Source of the DNA: Anastatus disparis
Lineage: Eukaryota; Arthropoda; Insecta; Hymenoptera; Eupelmidae
Direction of reading: 5' to 3'
Length of the DNA stretch: 64,000 nucleotides
Assembly (NCBI GenBank): GCA_017163975.1
Contig: JAFFSR010000264.1
Span: 8,050,001-8,114,000, forward strand
Position 1 is the stretch's first letter. Every line of letters starts with the position of its first letter. This document shows, piece after piece, positions 1 through 10,793 of the stretch. Below the pieces are notes generated by a model. That model worked only from the letters and a program-made list of their open reading frames with translations, made no database searches and was not told the origin of the DNA. Made by a program: the position numbers and the translations under genes.

Positions 1-1486
1 CAATAAAAAGATTTATAAAGTATATTAATTTTTTGAATAGTGACATGTATAATTATATGTAATGAGACAATTTGAATAATGAAGTACATATATTTGATGT
101 AAATTTGACAAAAATTTTTTTTTTTCAAAGTGTTACGTTTTCACGTAATTAATTTATTATATTGTGGGTATCTTTTTATCACGACTAAGCTTGGTAAATC
201 CAAGTAGTCAATTTGCGTGAAGGTAATTAATATAATAAGACGACAATTAAAATAAACTGTTTGATTTATTATTTCGTTAGTCGCGAGAGAGAGAAATGTC
301 TACTGTACTACTGGTGTAAAATCACTGATACGTCCTCGCTGCGGCGATCGTGGATTCGTGCTTCTTTATGCTCTGGTCGGGTTCTAGTAGTCTACATCTC
401 TCTTGGTGCTCTAGTGCCTCGTAGCCTAGTAGGCCGCGGCGTGGTTCGCCCAGTCGTATTTATATTTGCTGGGTTCGTTGTTTCCCACTTCTTTATTCTT
501 CTAGAAGTTTCTACCTCGTGGCTTCTGTTTTTCCATGCTTTACTTTGTTCGTTCTCTACAGGTCTTAACTTGTCGGCTAGTTCGTCATCATTTGTTTCGA
601 TCACGAGTTGTTGCTAGCTGGTTTCAGAAGTCTAGTCAGCGCTTTCTTACTGACTTATTCATTTGGTTTAATATGTTTCTTATGCTTCTACGTTTTATTA
701 TTTTCTAGAATATTCCACCCATAACACAAAGCATAAAAAAATTTTAGGTTAATTTCCGTACTTATGTGTAAAATTTTGATACGATTTCCTATGAAAATAA
801 TTTTCACAAATTACACAAAACAATGCAATACTATCAAATATATTACTTTTCAAATTTTATTGAATCATACTTGAAAAGTAACTGAACAAATACTTTTTTT
901 TTTAAATTAAATGGATACATTTTATTTTTCAGTTAACTTTATAATATGATAAGAAGCTTTAAAAAAATATAATGCATTCTTTTCAGTGAATACTTTAAAA
1001 TACCTACTTTTATTTAATTTTCCTACAATATTTCTTTCTAAATATACGATAGTTTTTTTGTATCAGGTTTTTTTTTAGTTTTCATCTAGTTCGATACCAC
1101 ATAGCGAATTTATGAGCAGCATTATAATTAAATTACTTTTGTAACTATAAAAATTAAACCATTTTTTTTAATAAATGTTTTTTTAGCACCAATGGTATTT
1201 AACGTGATTTTTATTTAATGCACTTTAATGAAATTGACAACACTTTTTAAAAAATATGCCTTATTAAAGCACATTTCTTAATTCTTTTATTTATTCTTTC
1301 ATTATTCTTTTATTCATTTTAAGTCAAATTTTTGTTAAATCAATAAAAAATATAATAATAAAAATATTGAATTTACATAACCATAATAAACCATTTAAAC
1401 ATATAATAAACAATTTGAAATTGATTTTTTAAGATACATTTCATAATTCTTTAATATTTTTTAATTGGGAGAGATTTTTCTCTTTA
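1..1486. other. AT-rich sequence without a recognisable gene
   Basis: Strongly AT-rich sequence with many short homopolymer runs. About 290-640 is visibly richer in G and C and has overlapping short open frames on both strands. The minus-strand frame (604 to 392) is rich in charged residues, starts at GTG and resembles no family I recognise. I make no gene call here. Confidence 0.5.
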
Positions 1487-1984
1487 TCTGTCATTCTCAA
1501 TCTATCTTTTTATCTTTAAGGTTTAACCACCTACAGTCTAGTAAGTGACACCTCGAACATTTTTGTGTTCCGGTATTTTCGCGTTCGAAACCATACCTCA
1601 AATTTCCCTAACTTCGGTAGGTGATGCTCGATCGTGCAGGCCTACTTAGGCGGGGAGCATCACTCAACCCATCTTTTTTAGCGCATCGGGAGCTCAACAC
1701 CTACCCGGCAGAACGGTCCGGCTCAACTATAATAGTGGAACAGTCGCGTTCTGCCTTACCGGCCCTCGAGTGACTTTCGTCGGTTTTTGTTAAAACCGAA
1801 TAAAGTCTCTCGGGGGTGGTCCACCACGGTGTCAGTGAGCTCGGGACACCCCCCACTTTCAATATTCAAATAAAAAAATGGAGAAAAAATCACGACCTCA
1901 CCGGGATTCGTACCTCGGCCCTCTGCGTGAGAGTCGGATGCTCTAGCCCCTGAGCCACCGCGGCTCTTCTCTGTCATTCTCAAT
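1487..1984 (-). mobile_element. tRNA-derived SINE (complete, with 15-bp target site duplication)
   Basis: On the minus strand the element begins with a tRNA-like head. An A-box-like TGGCTCAGGGG lies at 1957-1947 and a B-box-like GGTACGAATCC at 1914-1904, spaced as in a tRNA gene's internal RNA polymerase III promoter. A non-tRNA body of about 390 bp follows, with a GA/T-rich tail (CTTAAAGATAAAAAGATAG) near 1502-1520. A perfect 15-bp direct repeat, TCTGTCATTCTCAAT, flanks it at 1487-1501 and 1970-1984, so the body is 1502-1969 (468 bp). The duplication and tail indicate target-primed insertion by a partner LINE. It is much more GC-rich than its flanks. The anticodon arm is too diverged to name the parent tRNA. 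Confidence 0.88.
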
Positions 1985-3749
1985 ATTTTTGTCATAAAGT
2001 TTCAAAGATTTGAAAATCATATACATTTTGTTAATAGTCAGATAGCTCCTCCATCAGCTATAATTTGTTGTTTATTAAAAAATCGGATAATCTTTTCAAA
2101 CTTTAAATAGGTTTTTATTTTATATGTGTTTACTGTAAATTTTCAAATAGCCTTGCCGATTTCTTTAAGATAATCGCATTTAAAGTATGATCACTATGGG
2201 TCTCAATAAACTGTTAATTATTAAAATCAGTATTGTTCGTTTATTTAAAATTCATATAATTTCAGCTTAAAGGATCGTTGAGCTCTCCATTATTAAAATA
2301 CTAATTTGCATGACATCTTAAATTTTTTAAAGTAATTTTATTACAAAAAAAGTAATTAACAGAACGAGCAGTCAGATAAGATGCAAATTAGTTATTTTTC
2401 CGGCAGAATTTTCAATTTTTCTTAAATAATTAATCTCTGTGTAACTTAAATTTTATGCTTATGTAATTTTTGAAAAATTAAGATTTTTCATCTTTTAAAT
2501 TTTGTAACTGTTGAAATAAAATGTTATTTTTTTTAAAATTAATTAAAAAGAATGTTATCATGCCCCTATATAACTTTAGAAAATGTCACTTTTTAACGGA
2601 CGAAAATAATTCAACCATTCAAAGTTTAGTCAAAATTTTGTTTCCTAAGAACTAAATTATTAAATTATTTTTAAATTATTCCGTTCGTTAAAGAGAATTA
2701 TCAATTTTTTTGTTTTGGAAATAGTAATTAATAATATTATAAAAATATATTTAATAAAAGAAGAAGAAAAAGTCCAATTTTCAAATGATATTCAATGTAA
2801 TTTTTATTTTAAATAAGCTTTACTGAAGTTTAAATTTGTAAAATTATTTATTTTTTCAGGTAAATTTACTATTTTAGATATCTAAAATAAAATTAGAATT
2901 ATTTATATTTATTTTTTATTTTTATTAAATAGTTAAAAATGTCATAAATTTATATAAATTTAGAAAAGGTCCTTTTTTTAAGGAACAAAAAAGGTTTTAT
3001 TATTTGCAATTGAGTGATAATGAAAAAACTACTATAATTTAAAATATTTTTTTTTTCAATCTTTAATATCTTTTATTTAGTAGGAAAAAATTACAGAACT
3101 AGCTTCTTTTTCATTTCATATTATAAGTTATATAGCCATGTAATATTGACATTAAAACTTTTTTCTATCCCTATCTGTAAATATATTTTTTGTATTTTTG
3201 AAATAAAATAGAATTTGAGGTGTTAAATAAATTTTTTATTTTATTTTTTCCGCTATGAAAATTGATTACAAAAATATATAATATATAAAAATGAAACGAA
3301 AAAAAAAAAAAAAAAAATAGGTGGAACATCGGCTTTGAGCTTGGCAAAAGTAGAGAGCGAGGTGCGTAAAAACTTAGTGACCACAGCCACCGCATTCGTT
3401 TGTTGCAAAGGGTAAAAAGTTACGTATGTTCATCACCCCCCAAAAGATTTTATTTATTATTATTTATTTGTTTGATTACTTAAATAATTTTAATTATTAA
3501 AATATGTATCTATTTTAAATGAAAATATGTAATTAATCAACAAATTTTCGGGACGGTTAATCGCATTGAAATAAAGCTATAAAGTATCGCGGCGAAAACA
3601 AGCTAAAGCGGGTTTGCTGTAAGTTTACCTACGCCACTGGAAGCCGCGTGTTTCGTGTGTTTGTCTCCTCCCCTCTCGCTTGCTTTTCTACACGCGTGTA
3701 GACGTGGAGGGGCTTCGCGCGTATAGTTCTAGGAGCCCCGCAAGGATCG
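1985..3749. other. AT-rich spacer, no gene seen
   Basis: From 1985 to about 3290 the sequence is AT-rich and featureless. A 19-base A run sits at 3300-3318. A moderately GC-richer segment (3320-3440 and 3540-3749) follows and holds no coding frame I can assign. Bases 3700-3749 adjoin the end of a gag relic and may be part of the same old element. Confidence 0.4.
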
Positions 3750-4442
3750 TCATGATCGAATTTGGCACGTTTCATTAACATGGCATTGGCAATCTCTGCT
3801 AATCTCTGGTTCTTCTTTATCATCTCCGCTAAAGGAAATTCTCCAATTTCTAAACGTTTTATTTGTCGCGTTATCTCGATCAGTCCTATCTATGTTATGC
3901 TTGGAGCTGATACGCGGTTTCCGATAATCTTCATCGCAGCTATAATCCTCGGTGTCACTGGAGCTATATGAATAGTCGCTGTAGTCGTCGTCTTTTCGAT
4001 TTCTTCTATGAGCTTCGCCCTCTCTATCTCTTCTATCTCTTCTACCTCGTCTACTTTCCTTATTTTCTCCATCTTCGCTATTTCTTCTATCTCTTTTTTT
4101 TTCTTGTTCATTATGATCTTTTCAATTCTTCCTTGGTACATCCCGTTGTTGGCCATGGTTTTCTTTTAACTGGTTGATACTATGATCTTGTGCTCCTCTA
4201 CCGCCTATGTTGCCACTATTTCCTCGTCTTGGGGTTTCTCTCGACATACCACTTGTGGCCTGGTGATAGTGATCCCTATTGGCTTTTGAGTGTGTATCTG
4301 CTTGCTCACTTAGAGAATCTTCTCGAGCTTTACCAGGTATCGGTTGCTTGGGAATTCCTAAGCTTGCTTGGTCGAAGAAGATGGCGTAAGCATTGTCTAA
4401 ATTTCCCTCATGATCGAACTCCTCCTCTTCTGGAGGATAGAT
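3750..4442 (-). pseudogene. Gag relic of a Ty3/gypsy-type LTR retrotransposon
   Basis: One minus-strand frame runs from 4442 to 3750 with a single in-frame TGA at 4124-4122 (codon 104 counted from 4433) and a terminal stop at 3752-3750. The first half is low-complexity and hydrophilic (D, E, N, Q, G). After the stop comes a long R/D/E/K-rich stretch, then a segment containing NWRISFSGD. That resembles the short tryptophan-containing start of gypsy capsid domains (a W..FSGD pattern leading into the capsid helices). The reading frame ends shortly after it, so the capsid core is missing. Family assignment rests on this short motif and on composition. Upstream of 4442 the open frame shifts by one, so the N-terminus is also broken. 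No LTR is visible next to it. It could come from the same family as the pol relic at 12.7-18 kb, which lacks gag, but I cannot show that. Confidence 0.5.
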
Positions 4443-4464
4443 TCATCTGTGGCTATTATATCTT

Positions 4465-4605
4465 CTGAGGAGGCTGGCGGAGGAGGGGGGAGGCATCTCA
4501 CAGAGGCTGAAAAAAAACCTATATTTACGTTGAAAAAATTTAAAAATGTGAGGCTGGGGGAGGGGGGGGGAGGCTGGGGGAGGAGGGGGGAGGACACAAG
4601 AATGC
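4465..4605 (+). repeat. G-rich direct repeats (quadruplex-prone)
   Basis: Three near-identical GA-rich blocks of the form AGGCTGGGGGAGG lie at about 4469-4490, 4550-4575 and 4570-4592. They contain several runs of four or more G, enough for a G-quadruplex on the plus strand. They sit just outside the left end of the large palindrome. Confidence 0.55.
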
Positions 4606-4649
4606 TATTTTTTTAGGCTTACGTCTATATAATATAGGAAGATATATAT

Positions 4650-7600
4650 GTGGCGTGTCCACGTGAAGTGTACATAAGAAAGAAAATAGAATTCCTCCAA
4701 ACTTTGCCTCAATGTTTGTTTTGGTTCCCTGAGTTTTCATGTATTTTTTTAGATCATTCTGAGTCAATGCCTCTGAAATACAGGAGCTCAAAGTTGTTCG
4801 AAAACGTTATTTTCGCAAAAATAGGGCTTTTTTAATCTCAAATAATGCGAAATCTGTACTTCTGAACGAAAAAAGTCATAATACCTTTTTGTTAAGAAAT
4901 TTGGCCAATTTTTGAAAAAAATTTTCATATTGGCCTTCAAACTCTTTTTAAGACCCTTTTCGGCCGTTTTTAGGACAAAAATAGCCCTAAATACAACAGC
5001 GACCTTTTTTTCTACCTTGTAAATATGAAAATTTAATTCCACGGTAAAAAATATACACGGAGTCAAGTTTTTAGAATGGTTGACCAGAAATTGTTACCTC
5101 TATAGCCTTAATTTCAGAAAATTCCATGATAGTATGCGGAAACGCAGCTTTTGAAGTTTTTCTGTCATTTTCAAGCATCTGCCGTAATATGGATTCTCAA
5201 TATAATATGATGTTTGACCTTGCAACTCAAAGGTCTCTTCAAAACCTTTAAGTTGCAAAATCAAAAACCTTTGTAGGACGTTTGGAACCGAAGATACAAT
5301 TATTTAAGGGTTGTCTATTTTTCAAAGTAGACAAATGGGATGCATAGTAGATTACGTAAAAGAAAATTCAACTCCATAAACCAAAAGCATGGTCGCGAAT
5401 TTATTATTCATAAAAATAAATAATTTTTTCTTTTATTTTGTAGATTAAAACTGAGTTTTGGATGCTAAAATTATTTTCGAATTGATTTATTCAGCAGTTA
5501 TTGAGTTTCTATTTGTTTTGGTCACGAAAATGAATTGAATGTCATTTCAGTTTTATGATTATATTATCGGTAGCTCGGTTAGTAAACTCATAGTAAATGG
5601 GTATATATATAATCATTGCGCGTCATTTTAGCTTTATGTTAAGGCGATGTGAAGCAGACACTATACCTGTACTCATGAATGTTAACTATCTTTTTGATTT
5701 TACTGCAGAATTTTAGAAGATGAAATGCATTAGCTTGTAGTATGTATATGAAGATTATTCAGTTAAATTTTTGAGTAAATTCATTTATTAGTTTTTAAGA
5801 ATTTTGGATTTCTTACATCGTAAAATTGTAAAGTAATATATTAAAACCCGAAATTCTCAATAACTAATGAATAGATTTATTTAAAAATTTAACTGAATAA
5901 TCTTTATGTAAAAGCTAAAGCATTTTTTTTTCTTGAATTTTGCAATAAAATCAAAAGATAGTCAATGAGTACTGGTGTAATATTAGTTTTACATACCTTT
6001 AGAAAAACAGTGTTAAATGCTGTTTTCTGATACTAACAAGGAGAGTGCATTGCATTTGGGTCTCGAATTTTCATCTAACTTTAGGATATTTTTTCTAACA
6101 TAAAATCATGAAAAAAGCCATGACCATTCGGTCCAACACTCGATTTTTTCCGAGTTATGAACAGTTATATCTGAATTATAAAAAAATGTCTATCTGCTAT
6201 ATAGCTACACATTTTTTAAACTACTTATTCTACAAGGTTTTTACTAATTGCGTATTAAAGTTAAGATTAAAACCTTTTGATTAAAAAAAGACGCTTTCAA
6301 AAAGCTCAAGTTATTTAAAAGTTATGAAGGAATGAATATTAAGATGAAATTTAGACTAAAATGCAGCATTTTTTTTCTATGCATATTTTTATGCTAAATA
6401 TTTGCAATATTTGTATTCATTCATAACTTTTGAACAACTTGAGCTTTTTTTTAATTAAAAGATTTTAATCTTAACTTTAATACGCAATTAGTAAAAACCT
6501 TGTAGAATAAGTAGTTTAAAAAATGTGTAGCTATATAGCAGATAGACATTTTTTTATAATTCAGATATAACTGTTCATAACTCGGAGAAAATCGAGTGTT
6601 GGACTGAATGGTCGCGGCTTCTTTCATGATTTTATGTTAGAAAAAATATCCTAAAGTTAGATGAAAATTCGAGACCCAAATGCAATGCACTCTCCTTGTT
6701 AGTATCAGAAAACAGCATTTAACACTGTTTTTCTAAAGGTATGTAAAACTAATATTACACCAGTACTCATTGACTATCTTTTGATTTTATTGCAAAATTC
6801 AAGAAAAAAAAATGCTTTAGCTTTTACATAAAGATTATTCGGTTAAATTTTTAAATAAATCTATTCATTAGTTATTGAGAATTTCGAGTTTTAATATATT
6901 ACTTTACAATTTTACGATGTAAGAAATCCAAAATTCTTAAAAACTAATAAATGAATTTACTCAAAAATTTAACTGAATAATCTTCATATACATACTACAA
7001 GCTAATGCATTTCTTCTTCTAAAATTCTGCAGTAAATTCAAAAAGATAGTTAATATTCATGAATACAGGTATAGTGTCCGCTTCACATCGCCTTAATATA
7101 AAGCTAAAATGACGCAGAATGATTATATATATACCCATTTACTATCAGTTTACTAACCGAGCTACCGATAATATAATCATAAAACTGAAATGACATTCAA
7201 TTCATTTTCGTGACCAAAACAAATAGAAACTCAATAACTGCTGAATAAATCAATTCGAAAATAATTTTAGCATCTAAAACTCAGTTTTGATCTACAAAAT
7301 AAAAGAAAAAATTATTTATTTTTATGAATAATAAATTCGCGACCATGCTTTTGGTTTACGGAGTTGAATTTTCTTTTACGTAATCTACTATGCATCCCAT
7401 TTGTCTACTTTGAAAAATAGACAACCCTTAAATAATTGTATCTTCGGTACCAAACGTCCTATAAAGGTTTTTGATTTTGCAACTAAAAAGTCTTGAAGAG
7501 GCCTTTGAGTTTCAAGGTCAAACATCATATTATATTGAGAATCCAAATTACGGCATACGTTTGAAAATGACAGAAAAACTTCAAAAGCTGCGTTTCCGCA

Positions 7601-8084
7601 TACTATCATGGAATTTTCTGGAATTAAGGCTGTAGAGGTAACAATTTCTGTTCAGTCACTCTAAAAACTTGACTCCGTGTATATTTTTTACCGAGGAATT
7701 AAATTTTCATATTTACAAGGTAGAAAAAAAGGTCGCTGTTGTATTTAGGGCTATTTTTGTCCTAAAAAGGGCCGAAAAGGGACTTAAAAAGAGTTTGAAG
7801 GCCAATATGGAAATTTTTTTTAAAAATTGGCCAAATTTCTTAACAAAAAGGTATTATGACTTTTTTCGTTCAGAAGTACAGATCTCGCATTATTTGAGAT
7901 TAAAAAAGCCCTATTTTTGCGAAAATAACGTTTTCGGACAACTTTGAGCTCCTGTATTTCAGAGGCATTGACTCAGAATGATCTGAAAAAATACATTAAA
8001 ACTCAGGGAACCAAAACAAACATTTAGGCAAAGTTTGGAGGAATTCTATTTTTTTTCTTATGTACACTTCACGTGGACACCCCC
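4650..8084. mobile_element. 3.4-kb palindromic (foldback) element, copy 1
   Basis: Two arms of about 1.68 kb, 4650-6336 and 6414-8084, are near-perfect inverted repeats around a spacer of about 77 bp. Matching landmarks include GTGTCCACGTGAAGTGTACA at the left end against its complement near 8061-8080, GAGCTCCTGTATTTCAGAGG on the right arm against its complement near 4770, and the cores GAGTGCATTGCATTTGGG (6043) and its complement (6675-6692). Small indels and point changes separate the arms. AT-rich TATATAT sequence flanks both ends, so a target duplication cannot be read. No transposase is present, so it would be non-autonomous. Each arm holds a mirrored 92-codon open frame (5066-4788 minus, 7669-7947 plus) of unknown meaning. 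An inverted-duplication assembly artefact is unlikely, because a homologous core occurs elsewhere in the window. Confidence 0.85.
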
Positions 8085-8104
8085 ATATATATGTATAAGC
8101 AAGT

Positions 8105-8272
8105 AAAACCGGTCTTTTAAATGCGCGCTACAGTTCGCTGCTATGAACTCCTGTATATTTTGTGCGCGAGACCGGCTTTTGTGAGACTGCCACATACCGC
8201 GACGTGCGCCGTATACGACCCGAAGTCAGTATTGACGAGCGCAGGGTATCGCGCATTCAAAAGACCGGTTTC
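8105..8272. mobile_element. Small MITE with about 25-bp terminal inverted repeats
   Basis: The left end has AAACCGGTCTTTTAAATGCG and the right end is the complement of AAACCGGTCTTTTGAATGCG, with two mismatches over about 25 bp. The 168-bp interior is GC-richer (GCGCGAGACCGG, CGCGACGTGCGCC) than everything around it. It sits between two large palindromes in TA-rich sequence. No coding capacity. The superfamily is not clear. Confidence 0.6.
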
Positions 8273-8766
8273 ATATATATTTATATATATATGACTAATT
8301 CCATCCAGATTCATGCAGGCTATCACTAATCGAATTTTTTTTCTTCTAAGTGATAAACATACTTTCTAATATGTATTCGATAATAAAATTCACTTCGTAG
8401 AGCGCCCGTAAAAATGTTTTTTCCTCGCTGCAGCATATTTAGTGTTGGATGTGAAAATGAATATAAAATTAAAAATGAACCTTCATTTTTCAAATTGCTG
8501 TAGCTTCGCCAATTCTAACCTTTTCGAACGTTCTTTTCATACAAAATTCCGTTTGCGAAATTCCGTTTTGTTTTAAATGCTGTTTCGATTTATATGATAC
8601 GAATTCATCCCTTTGAGTTATTCATGAAAAACAAAAAAAGCGATTTTTTTTAAACACATTTTTCTCAAAAACAATATATTTTTTTTATTTAATTTTTTTA
8701 TGTTTCTATACATAAAGATTGCTATCTTTTAGAATAAGTGAGAATATACCATTTCGCCTTATTTTT

Positions 8767-8905
8767 TTAACCCTTTCAGGGGCAGTGGGTCTCCTGGAGA
8801 CCCATTTATTTTATCGCGATTTCCCCTGATTTTTTATAGGGAAAAAATTCACTTGTAATATAGCGTTGCCAATGCGCTGTTTTAATGCGTCCCTGAAAGG
8901 GTTAA
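8767..8905. mobile_element. piggyBac-like MITE (131 bp, TTAA target)
   Basis: The element 8771-8901 starts CCCTTTCAGGG and ends CCCTGAAAGGG, a perfect 11-bp TIR. TTAA flanks it at 8767-8770 and 8902-8905. TTAA duplication plus CCC-starting TIRs is the piggyBac signature. A subterminal hairpin, GGGTCTCCTGGAGACCC, lies at about 8787-8803. The opposite arm of the host palindrome (near 11262) has the uninterrupted site, confirming a secondary insertion. Confidence 0.85.
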
Positions 8906-8939
8906 GTAGATTTTTAAACGTTTTTTCATATTTTTTATT

Positions 8940-9170
8940 TTAACCCTTACAGTCACAGGAGCCGATATATCGGCTACCTAATTTTCTTTTTTTTTACCTC
9001 AATATTTTTGCAATATCATGCTTGAATTTTGGATTTTTTGTATTTTCAGATACACATAGCCTTACTATTTATAATGCTGATGATATTTTATAAATTCATA
9101 ACTATTAATTATTATTATAAACAAATACATACGAAAAAAGTGAATTGAATTGCATGACTGAAAGGGTTAA
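8940..9170. mobile_element. piggyBac-like MITE (223 bp, TTAA target)
   Basis: The element 8944-9166 has TIRs CCCTTACAGTCA and the complement of CCCTTTCAGTCA, with TTAA at 8940-8943 and 9167-9170. A subterminal inverted repeat, AGCCGATATATCGGCT, lies at about 8960-8975. The matching site in the right palindrome arm (near 11210) lacks the insert and reads TCAA in place of TTAA on the complementary strand. Its TIRs resemble those of the neighbouring MITE, so both probably used the same or a related transposase. Confidence 0.82.
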
Positions 9171-9345
9171 AGCATTGATACCATGGTGCATCGTGCCATT
9201 TTTCTAACTATTACGTCTTCTCACAATTCGTTTATACTTTTATTTATTAATTTATCAAAAATATTAGCAAAAATCTTTAAAATAAACCCTCGATTAAATT
9301 TTTTGATCAATTAGAACCAAAGTTATGACGATTTTAAGTTTAAAA

Positions 9346-10078
9346 AAAATCCTAAAACTAAATAAAAACTGATATTTAGATCAAAGAATACATGAGTTAT
9401 TCTTTTATTTTTGATTTTGGTAAAATAAAAATTTTATTTTAGTTATTGAAAATTTCAATTTATGAAAAAAAAATTTTTTAATTAAGACATTTTTAATGAA
9501 AAATAAATTTACAAAAAAATTAATGAATGAAAATTAATGAATGTACAATCAAGTTTAACAAAAAATTGTCCAAATTTAAATAAACCTTTTAAATTTACTT
9601 CTGAATGAAAATTAATGAATTTACAATCAATTTGAACAAAAAATTGGGCCTGGAAAAAGATACAGGCGGAAGAAAAACCACGGTTTGTGAGGGGTCACTA
9701 GTTCACGTCTAGCGACCCTCTAAAAATCGCATTCCCCTTACCCACGAATGACAAGTCATTTGTTGAGGAAGAGATACTCTAACTTGACCACTTAGGGCGT
9801 TTTCCCACCCCGGGATCTGTTTATCACATAACTTCAGGGTGGCGCCGGTCTTTGATCGTTTCGGATCTTTTCTCCTGGTTTCTTTGGTATTTGACTAGAT
9901 TCGTTTCCTTAACCTACAAGGTGTATAAAAAATAAATCTAACGCGTTTCATTCTCACATGCATACATAGCCACGCGCGTGAAGAAAAACTCAAGTTTGGA
10001 GTTAAGTCCGGTGACTCTCTCCCGCGACTTGACCAGAACAATTGAAATCATCGTTCAAATAATAATCTTTCACTTTCG
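9346..10078. other. Palindrome centre: short tandem duplication and GC-rich block, unassigned
   Basis: About 9515-9650 contains two copies of a segment (TGAATGTACAATCAAGTTTA and TGAATTTACAATCAATTTGA) offset by roughly 87 bp. About 9648-10030 is a GC-richer island with no open frame, holding motifs such as GGGTGGCGCCGG and CCCGCGACTTGACC. It may be a relic of an LTR or SINE, but I found no matching second copy, tail or target duplication. Confidence 0.35.
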
Positions 10079-10793
10079 TTATAATTTCACTATCCAAAGA
10101 GTGGCCACAATAGTTATCAGGCTTTTGTAGATATCTTTATTATTTACCAATGATCTTGTTAGATCCATCATATAAACAGTTACAATTGGTAAAACTGATA
10201 ATAAATAATTTTCGGAAATGTTGCTTGGTATAAGACTAAATAACCGAACTTTCTCAAGAAAATTTAAACAATTATCTGAAGCAATTTTAATATTTTCGAG
10301 CTATTTATTACATGTTTCACATTCATTATTTTCATTTAATGTGGGCAAATCCGTTTTATCGTAGACTTTCATAATTTTACTTGCTATTTGTGAATAAGAT
10401 GCATTGTTCATTTGTTTTCATTTTCAAAGAGCATAGGATTTTCGCATTTTTATATTGACACTCTGAGGTATTTCAATTAGTGAAATTTTTAGTTCTAAAT
10501 AACTTGAAGTCTAATTGAACTTTTCTACCGCAGCCTGACTACAAAAAACTTCTTCCAAAGATTAATGACTGCTTGAGGTGGATAAAATATGTGTATTTTT
10601 CACCTCATCTAAATATATTCTGTTACACAAAGGACATACTTTATCTTCTCTAAAAAAAGTAGTATTTGGATATAAGCGTTCCAAAGACTCCGTTAGATCA
10701 CCTAATTCTCTTAACGGATTTTTGGAGCAATCATAAACAACTTTTTTGTGCCTTTCTTTAAAATCTTTGCACTTAGTCTCAACAACCAGTGAT
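10079..10793 (-). pseudogene. Unidentified protein relic carried in the palindrome loop
   Basis: A single minus-strand frame of about 238 codons runs from 10793 to 10079. It is interrupted by in-frame stops but shows no frameshift, which is typical of a decayed gene. Its visible parts are protein-like. An N-terminal segment is rich in K, E and D and leads to a CPLCN pair about 50 residues along. A second CETC pair follows further on. The C-terminal part is mixed hydrophobic and contains FLEKVRLFSLIP and MMDLTRSLV. Two spaced CxxC pairs suggest zinc binding. I do not recognise the family and assign no function. Its position between the inverted arms makes it a candidate gene of the element itself, or of an element inserted into it. 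Confidence 0.5.

Noticed and set aside
261..617. 118-codon open frame near the left edge
   Set aside because: Composition is low-complexity and Leu/Val/Ser-rich, there is a competing open frame on the other strand, and no recognisable domain or promoter; treated as chance in a GC-richer patch.
1904..1967. Possible real tRNA gene on the minus strand
   Set aside because: A and B boxes are present, but the stems are disrupted and it is the head of a longer unit with a tail and 15-bp target duplication, so it is a SINE.
4788..5066. Calling the mirrored 92-codon frame a gene
   Set aside because: No recognisable domain, AT-rich K/F composition, and arm identity alone explains its presence in both arms; reported only as an observation.
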